Assembly: GCA_001914785.1 (NCBI GenBank)
Contig: MNDE01000106.1
Location: forward strand, 1 to 37,494
Source of the DNA: Acidobacteria bacterium 13_2_20CM_57_17
GTDB lineage: Bacteria > Acidobacteriota > Terriglobia > Acidiferrales > UBA7541
Direction: 5' to 3'
Length of the DNA stretch: 37,494 nucleotides
Shown: piece by piece, positions 32,934-37,494 of the stretch
Layout of the letters: every line of letters starts with the position of its first letter
Numbering within the stretch: the first letter of the stretch is position 1
Made by a program: the position numbers and the translations under genes
Notes under the pieces: generated by a model
Seen by the model: the letters and a program-made list of their open reading frames with translations, nothing else
What the model was told of the DNA's origin: nothing
The model's database searches: none

Positions 32934-34013
32934 GTGGAAACGGCCGCGACAGGCACGGCGATGAACACTCCGCTTGCGGCAACGCACCTTGCTGCGGGCG
33001 CGAAGATGGGCGTCTGGTTCGGATGCGCGTTGCCGGACTACTTTGGGGACCCGGCCGCCGAATATCGCTCCGGGCGAGAAACCGTGGCGCTGATCGACAA
33101 GAATTACCGCGCCTATCTTTCTTTCACGGGGCCCGACCGCGTGCGCTACCTGAACGCGATTCTGACGAATAACATCAAGGACCTCCCCGAAAACCACGGG
33201 GTTATTTCTCTGCTGCTGAATCCGCAGGGGCACATTCTCGCGGAGATAGAGACGTACGCGTTTGCCGACTTCCTCCTCTGTCAGTCGTACGCCATGATTC
33301 GCCAACGGCTGATCGAATGGCTCGATAAATACATCATTATGGATGACGTTACGCTCACCGATGAGACGCCGCGCTACGGCACGCTGGCACTGGAGGGCCC
33401 CAAGGCCGCGGCGATCGTCAAGGAGCTTTCTGGCACCGACCTCGCCAACCTTGACGAACTTTCCTGTCGCGACGGAGCTGTCGGTTCGATTCTCTGCAGG
33501 ATTACGAGGCGTTCTCCGGGAGGAGTTCCCGGAGCGGAATTTTCCACGTCCAGCGAAAGGCTGGCTGAACTTTGGCAGGTTCTCTTAGATGCTGCTCGCT
33601 GGCACGGCGGCGGGCCAGCAGGCTACACCGCGGTCAGCGGGTTGCGATTGGCAATGGGAGCGCCGTGGTTCAGTTACGACTTCGGCGAAAAACAAATCCC
33701 CCACGAAGCCGGCTTGCAGGACAGCCACATCAGTTACCTTAAAGGCTGCTACACCGGCCAGGAAATCGTCGAACGCGTGCGCTCCCGCGGCCAGGTCAAC
33801 CGCCAGCGCGTGCGCCTAAACTTTTTCGGCGATGTTACACCTGAAGCGGGCATGACGCTGACGTTGGACGGGAACGAAGTAGGCTACGTCACGCGCGCCG
33901 CAAGGACCTGGGACCCGCCGCGCATCCTCGGAATGGCGTACGTCCGCAAAGAAGCCGCCGCCCCGGACATCGTGCTGCGATGGGCTGGCGGGACTGCGAC
34001 GGTCATCAAGTAA
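32934..34013 (+). CDS. ygfZ: YgfZ/GcvT-family folate-binding protein
   Basis: A protein of 359 residues. The YgfZ signature is KGCYTGQEIVERVRSRGQVN with Cys272, which separates these proteins from true glycine-cleavage T-proteins. A T-protein-like N-domain precedes (VALIDKNYRAYLSFTGPDRV, RYLNAILTNNIKDLPENHGV). YgfZ binds tetrahydrofolate and supports Fe-S cluster enzymes such as MiaB under oxidative conditions. The GTG at 32934 has GGAGG 12 bases before it; the ATG at 32961 is an alternative. It is divergent from the MBL-fold gene with a 109-bp spacer. Confidence 0.9.
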   Translation: METAATGTAMNTPLAATHLAAGAKMGVWFGCALPDYFGDPAAEYRSGRETVALIDKNYRAYLSFTGPDRVRYLNAILTNNIKDLPENHGVISLLLNPQGHILAEIETYAFADFLLCQSYAMIRQRLIEWLDKYIIMDDVTLTDETPRYGTLALEGPKAAAIVKELSGTDLANLDELSCRDGAVGSILCRITRRSPGGVPGAEFSTSSERLAELWQVLLDAARWHGGGPAGYTAVSGLRLAMGAPWFSYDFGEKQIPHEAGLQDSHISYLKGCYTGQEIVERVRSRGQVNRQRVRLNFFGDVTPEAGMTLTLDGNEVGYVTRAARTWDPPRILGMAYVRKEAAAPDIVLRWAGGTATVIK

Positions 34014-34057
34014 GGTTGAAAAACGAATCGTCACACATGCGTTGTTTAGGATCAGCC

Positions 34058-34624
34058 TTATCGATGCTTGCGGCGCGAGCTCCAAAGCTCCAGGCCGACG
34101 GCACTAAGGAAGTCACGTCCCCAAATGCCAATAAGCAGAGCGGCGCCGAACAGGATCACAGCATCTATGCTGGCCAGGTCCCGCCGGGTCCAATAGACAC
34201 CCTCCTGGACGTTCAGCCAGAGCGCAAACTCGTCCAGGGTGAGAGCAGCGCCCACACCGTAGAGCAAGGACATCAGACGGCTCGCCAAGAGGGAGGTCGA
34301 GCTGGCCCCCGTCCCCACTTCGACGAGCCAGCAAAAGCCCACCGCTAGCAGAAGCAGAATCCCCCAAACAAGATGATGGATATGCGTCCCGCCGATATAG
34401 ACATAGTGAAAAGGACCAGCATTACGGTGAGCGGCGTAAGCCATTGCGCGCGCCACTGCAAACGTGACGAAGAATCCGATAGCCGCCAGGAGAAGCCGGC
34501 GCTTGGGCCGATCACGGACATGCAAGTGAAAAAGTTCGCTGACTTTCGGAGTATGAAGAAGCAAAAGGACGGCGGCGATAGTCACAAGAACTGACAGATC
34601 GAGGAGCCAAGTCTTGGCCAGCAT
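34058..34624 (-). CDS. Conserved hypothetical membrane protein with HIHH and LDEF motifs
   Basis: A protein of 188 residues with about five membrane helices. Helix 1 is LDLSVLVTIAAVLLLLH. Motif GTHIHHLVWGILLLLAVG contains a His cluster next to a helix, and GVGAALTLDEFALWLNV has an acidic pair within the next helix; YWTRRDLASIDAVILF leads to the last helix. I recall a similar motif pair in unnamed actinobacterial proteins, so it may be a widely distributed family. The His and Asp/Glu residues in or near the membrane could bind metal. The function is unknown. It converges with ygfZ, 44 bases apart. Confidence 0.7.
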   Translation of the reverse strand: MLAKTWLLDLSVLVTIAAVLLLLHTPKVSELFHLHVRDRPKRRLLLAAIGFFVTFAVARAMAYAAHRNAGPFHYVYIGGTHIHHLVWGILLLLAVGFCWLVEVGTGASSTSLLASRLMSLLYGVGAALTLDEFALWLNVQEGVYWTRRDLASIDAVILFGAALLIGIWGRDFLSAVGLELWSSRRKHR

Positions 34625-34736
34625 GATCGAGTTTCTCCGCGTCTTGAACGGTTAGTTAAACGTAAGCCGGACCCGGGAAGTATATATTTCCAGGACGAGG
34701 AGTCCCATAGGAATACCGGCGTCGTAAGGATCGCAC

Positions 34737-35120
34737 TTAGGTTTTTGATTTCCGCCGGGCCAACTGGGAGGTCATGTGGAGAATCAGCTTGCGGTCTTCA
34801 TTGGAGAGACGGCCGAGAAGCTGACGCAAGCGCTTCAAAAAGTCCGCCGACTCGCCATCGCTCCCCCATTCCACGCTTTCGGAGGAGAGGCCCCTTGGGA
34901 GCGAGGGGATTTCGGGCGGCGTTTCTCCATCGTAAAAGAGCTGGTACATGGGAACTTCGAGAGCGCGGGCCATTTTTTCCAGCGTCTCGATGCTGGGGAC
35001 CGTGTGGCCGTTCTCAACACGCGAGACGTAGCAGCGCAGCAGGCCAGTGCGCTTCTCGATATCACCCTGTGAGAGGTCTTTCTGTTCCCGGATAGCGCGT
35101 AGACGATCGGAGATAACCAT
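34737..35120 (-). CDS. Xre-family helix-turn-helix regulator
   Basis: A protein of 127 residues. Residues 6-60 form the Cro/C1-type HTH: LRAIREQKDLSQGDIEKRTG, LLRCYVSRVENGHTVPSIET and LEKMARALEVPMYQLF. The C-terminal half (SADFLKRLRQLLGRLSNEDR, KLILHMTSQLARR) is a helical dimerisation or regulatory tail. No enzyme or ligand domain is seen. The promoter lies in an A+T-rich stretch with palindromes (next entries), consistent with autoregulation. It could control the membrane protein on one side or the DinB-like gene on the other. Confidence 0.85.
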   Translation of the reverse strand: MVISDRLRAIREQKDLSQGDIEKRTGLLRCYVSRVENGHTVPSIETLEKMARALEVPMYQLFYDGETPPEIPSLPRGLSSESVEWGSDGESADFLKRLRQLLGRLSNEDRKLILHMTSQLARRKSKT

Positions 35121-35129
35121 AATTTACGC

Positions 35130-35158
35130 ACTATATCATATATCTCATCGGTAGTTAA
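35130..35158 (-). promoter_or_regulatory. Promoter of the Xre-family gene
   Basis: On the minus strand TTAACT and TATAGT are separated by 17 bp, a good -35/-10 pair. The ATG at 35120 lies nine bases after the -10 box, so the leader is only one or two bases long. The block is much more A+T-rich than the surrounding genes. Confidence 0.55.
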
Positions 35159-35167
35159 ATGATTTAA
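35155..35167. promoter_or_regulatory. 13-bp A+T palindrome upstream of the Xre gene (candidate operator)
   Basis: TTAAAT (35155-35160) and ATTTAA (35162-35167) are perfect arms around one G. The site overlaps the -35 hexamer of the Xre gene promoter, a typical place for autorepression. Confidence 0.45.
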
Positions 35168-35181
35168 ATATTGCCGTGAGC

Positions 35182-35670
35182 TTACTCGAATTCGCGGCGA
35201 GGAGCGGATTGCTCCGGGCCAACACGGCCAGCGGCGATTTCGGCCTTGAAATAGTTTTCGCCGAGGATGGGTGACCCCGCGAGGCGGCGGAGCATGGCGA
35301 TCTGGCCGACGTGATTGAGGGCGTCGGCAACCGGGCCTTGGAAAATTCCTTCTACTGATCCGTGCACGGGCTCGCCGGAAGCCAGGAAGTCATCAAACTT
35401 TTTTACGGCCGCAAAAAACCGCTCGATTTCGGCGTTCCAGGGCAGCGGCGTGGAATCGTGCCAGGTCTGCTGACCTTTGGCGATGGAAAGCGCCCAGTCA
35501 AACAAATCGCCCATGTGCGCAAGGATTTGCGCGGGTGTGCGCGTCTTGTCCCCGATATGGAAGCTGTCAAAGTGAGGTGGAGCGCCGCGCAGTGTTTTGC
35601 CGCCGCGGTACGCCACGGTAGCCAGGGTATGGCGAAGAAATTGACGGGCAGATTCGGATGACTGGTCCAT
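35182..35670 (-). CDS. DinB-superfamily (YfiT/mycothiol-type) protein
   Basis: A protein of 162 residues from the ATG at 35670 (GGGAG upstream), preferred over the frame from 35727, whose extra residues look random. The four-helix-bundle pattern has His residues in ILAHMGDLFDWAL and DALNHVGQIAMLRRLAG as candidate metal ligands, plus PLPWNAEIERFFAAVKKFDD between them. DinB-type proteins are often metal-dependent thiol transferases; an enzymatic role cannot be shown here. It lies upstream of the Xre gene on the same strand. Confidence 0.75.
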   Translation of the reverse strand: MDQSSESARQFLRHTLATVAYRGGKTLRGAPPHFDSFHIGDKTRTPAQILAHMGDLFDWALSIAKGQQTWHDSTPLPWNAEIERFFAAVKKFDDFLASGEPVHGSVEGIFQGPVADALNHVGQIAMLRRLAGSPILGENYFKAEIAAGRVGPEQSAPRREFE

Positions 35671-35869
35671 CGAAAAACTCCCGAACGCAGCTTCCAAAGC
35701 AGGACGGTTACGAAAACACGACAGCAAAGAGTTTTAACACAGAGTACTCCGAGAACACAGGGGGACACAGCGAAAACGAGAACAGAGCGGAAAGGGAGTA
35801 ATCGTTCAATTCGGGACGATGAAAAAAGGATGATCGAAGCTCCAAGAGGCTCTGACGCAGCTTAGTGAT

Positions 35870-35928
35870 ACGATGAAATACCGGTATTCTACCCAGGAAT
35901 ACCGAGGAGTTGAGACTCGGGCTATCGT
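35870..35928 (+). promoter_or_regulatory. Structured leader of the GH16 gene (candidate cis-regulatory RNA)
   Basis: The leader can be drawn as a three-way junction. P1 is ACGAT (35870-35874) with ATCGT (35924-35928). P2 is CGGTATTC (35882-35889) with GAATACCG (35897-35904) around the 7-base loop TACCCAG. P3 is GAGT (35907-35910) with ACTC (35915-35918). The P2 loop contains CCCA (35892-35895), complementary to TGGG (35938-35941) at the edge of the Shine-Dalgarno region, so a loop/SD pseudoknot is possible. The DNA also has a 12-bp palindrome AATACCGGTATT at 35877-35888, so a protein operator is the alternative. Confidence 0.45.
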
Positions 35929-35950
35929 CCTCCTTCTTGGGGAGCGCAAA

Positions 35951-37494
35951 ATGGCGATGATCAGTTTGGGAAATTCCCGTTTCGTTTTCCGTGGTGGTTT
36001 CCTTCTCGCGGTCCTTTTCTTGTTTTTGGCTGGGGCAGGCCAAGCCAATGCACAGGCAAGTGCGCAATGTACCAATCAAGGCGTCGGCAATTCAACATCC
36101 GGCAGTGTCACTTGGACACCACAATTCTGCCAGGAATTTAACGACGTGGCGCTGACTGCCATTGATACCACGGTGTGGAGTTTTGACGTTGGTGGCGGCG
36201 GATGGGGAAACAACGAGGTGGAAGTCTACTGCGGACCTCCGGGTTATGTGGGCAACGACTCTAAATGTCCCAATAGCCTGACTACATCTAACAACGCCTA
36301 CATTGACGGCGGCGGCAATCTGGTGATTCAAGCCATCAACAATGGGGGCACGTGGCTTTCAACGAGAATGAAAACGCAAGGCCTCGAGAATTTCACGTAC
36401 GGGCGAATCGAAGCCAACATTCAGCTCCCCGATACGACAAACCAAGGGCTGTGGCCAGCTTTTTGGTCGCTGGGAACCAACATCACCACCGTAGGTTGGC
36501 CGACCTGCGGGGAAGATGACTTCATGGAAGTCTGGTCCCCTCAGGTATTGAACGGACCCGGTACTGGCGGAAACATATCTACGATTCACACCAAGAGTAC
36601 CGATGGCGCCGGCGTTCAGACGAATAAACACACCTTTAAGTTTCCAACTGGAATGGCGAACAATACGGCCTTGCACAAATACGGCGTTATTTGGTCGGCA
36701 AACATGGTGCAGCATTACGTGGACGACCCTGCCCATCCCTTCTATATCGCCACGATCAGCGACCTCGGTGCCGGCGATTTGTGGCCGTTTAATGCCAGCA
36801 GCTTTATTCTTTTGAATCTGGCCGTTGGAGGTACTTTGGGTGGCAGCCCCAGCGGGCTTGCTAGTCCGACCCAGTCTTATTTGGTGGACTACGTTCGCCA
36901 GTACAAAGCGTCGGCAGTGCCGCGCCCGGTATTGCCCGCTCCTCCTCCGATCACGGTTAAAGCGGGTGATAGCGGCGGGGTCGCAAACACCAGTAAATTT
37001 ACTCCAGGGTTGACCAGCGGAACAGGTTTTGTATTTTTCAGTTGCTCAATGAACGCCCCCAAGTCCTCATGCTCGGTCAGCACGAGTGACCCCATCAGCC
37101 CGTTTGTGGCCAATTCCAGCCCATCGGGCGCAGCGGAAACCGTGACGGTCACGGTGACCACCACGGCCAACTCGATCTTGCCACCCTTCTTCGTCAATCC
37201 GCGGGTGCGCTTCTGGGCGCCGATTGTAATCGCGCAACTTATGGTCTCGGTTGTGGCATTCCTCCTTGCGCTGCGAACGCAGCGCCGCGCTTGGCGCCAC
37301 GTCTGTGGCATGGCCGCGATACTGATTTTTGTGAGTGGGGCTCTTACCAGCTGTGGGGGCAATTCACCTCCACCGCCCCCTCCCCCTGGCAACAATGGAA
37401 CGCCTCCGGGATCCTACACAGTAACCGTTTACGCGTTCACCGAAAGCAACACCAGCGACGGAAGCAATGCCAATGCCGACGCAAACGTCGCTAT
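35951..37494 (+). CDS. GH16-family glucanase-like enzyme with Ig-like and Pro-rich tail, C-terminus beyond window edge
   Basis: The frame is open from the ATG at 35951 (GGGGAG upstream) to the right edge, 514 residues visible. A signal peptide is present (FLLAVLFLFLAGAGQANAQA). The GH16 domain spans about residues 55-320: EFNDVALTAIDTTVW, WGNNEVEVY, YGRIEANIQLPD, LWPAFWSLG, and the catalytic motif GEDDFMEVW with Glu188 (nucleophile), Asp190 and Glu193 (acid/base), then FILLNLAVGG. The family cleaves beta-1,3/1,4-glucans such as laminarin. After it come a Pro-rich linker, an Ig-like beta stretch, a hydrophobic helix (APIVIAQLMVSVVAFLLAL), a second helix ending in SCGG, and a Pro run before another beta domain. 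This tail implies cell-surface anchoring. Confidence 0.88.
   Translation, partial: MAMISLGNSRFVFRGGFLLAVLFLFLAGAGQANAQASAQCTNQGVGNSTSGSVTWTPQFCQEFNDVALTAIDTTVWSFDVGGGGWGNNEVEVYCGPPGYVGNDSKCPNSLTTSNNAYIDGGGNLVIQAINNGGTWLSTRMKTQGLENFTYGRIEANIQLPDTTNQGLWPAFWSLGTNITTVGWPTCGEDDFMEVWSPQVLNGPGTGGNISTIHTKSTDGAGVQTNKHTFKFPTGMANNTALHKYGVIWSANMVQHYVDDPAHPFYIATISDLGAGDLWPFNASSFILLNLAVGGTLGGSPSGLASPTQSYLVDYVRQYKASAVPRPVLPAPPPITVKAGDSGGVANTSKFTPGLTSGTGFVFFSCSMNAPKSSCSVSTSDPISPFVANSSPSGAAETVTVTVTTTANSILPPFFVNPRVRFWAPIVIAQLMVSVVAFLLALRTQRRAWRHVCGMAAILIFVSGALTSCGGNSPPPPPPPGNNGTPPGSYTVTVYAFTESNTSDGSNANADANVA

Noticed and set aside
32117-33172. 351-codon plus-strand frame crossing the MBL-fold gene
   Set aside because: It runs opposite the MBL gene, across its promoter and into the ygfZ start in another frame. 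Both of those genes are clear by motif.
35870-35928. Cyclic di-GMP (GEMM) or cobalamin riboswitch
   Set aside because: The conserved cores of these classes are absent; only the stem arrangement is vaguely similar.
1-37494. tRNA, rRNA, CRISPR array, transposase, prophage or integron genes
   Set aside because: No cloverleaf with a TTCRANY-like loop, no evenly spaced repeats and no transposase, integrase or phage structural motifs were found by reading both strands. A tRNA-scan could still find something missed by eye.

Overview
The window looks like chromosomal DNA of an acidobacterium (phylum Acidobacteriota). This is inferred from gene content, not from a marker gene. The signs are a roughly 1,160-residue Oar-like TonB-dependent receptor with an N-terminal carboxypeptidase-regulatory-like domain, several Tat-exported sugar oxidoreductases and isomerases together with DUF1080 proteins, a secreted GH16 enzyme with a Pro-rich and Ig-like tail, and a G+C-rich composition. 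No rRNA, tRNA, CRISPR array or insertion sequence was recognised.

Layout. 1-5,110: a partial c-type cytochrome (-) diverges from a frame-shifted IclR regulator (+), followed by the large TonB-dependent receptor, which ends in a perfect 12-bp hairpin. 5,229-9,389: a minus-strand group with a DUF5996 protein, a secreted epoxide-hydrolase-like protein, a frame-shifted DUF302 protein, a four-helix membrane protein and a non-haem chloroperoxidase-like hydrolase. 9,721-14,798: a PaaI-type thioesterase, a type II NADH dehydrogenase-like flavoprotein, a small unknown protein, a CPBP-family membrane protein lacking its catalytic residues, an AmrS-type radical SAM enzyme, a small unknown protein and an NTF2-like protein. 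15,059-18,151: a four-gene envelope-sensing operon (small membrane protein, LiaF-like protein, LytS-type kinase, LytTR regulator). 18,529-22,924: a minus-strand run pdxR-like, pdxS, pdxT, low-molecular-weight phosphatase and DtxR-type regulator. This is a complete vitamin B6 (PLP) synthase with its probable regulator.

23,249-29,144: a secreted lectin-fold protein, a ParD/ParE pair (toxin frame-shifted), then a minus-strand cassette of DUF1080, sugar isomerase, Gfo/Idh/MocA oxidoreductase and second isomerase. All four carry export signals, three of them Tat, which suggests a periplasmic 3-keto-glycoside pathway. 29,248-35,670: a multi-helix membrane protein, an LRV-repeat protein, a small unknown protein, an MBL-fold hydrolase divergent from a YgfZ-like protein, another membrane protein, an Xre regulator and a DinB-like protein. 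35,951-end: a partial GH16 glucanase-like gene whose leader can be drawn as a three-way junction with a loop complementary to its ribosome-binding site.

Three genes (IclR, DUF302, ParE) each need exactly one extra base to restore a full-length family-like protein. That may be sequencing error, real decay or, for IclR only, programmed frameshifting. The best candidates for new biology are the Tat-exported sugar cassette, the structured GH16 leader, the pdx/phosphatase/metal-regulator operon and the LiaF-LytS/LytTR operon.
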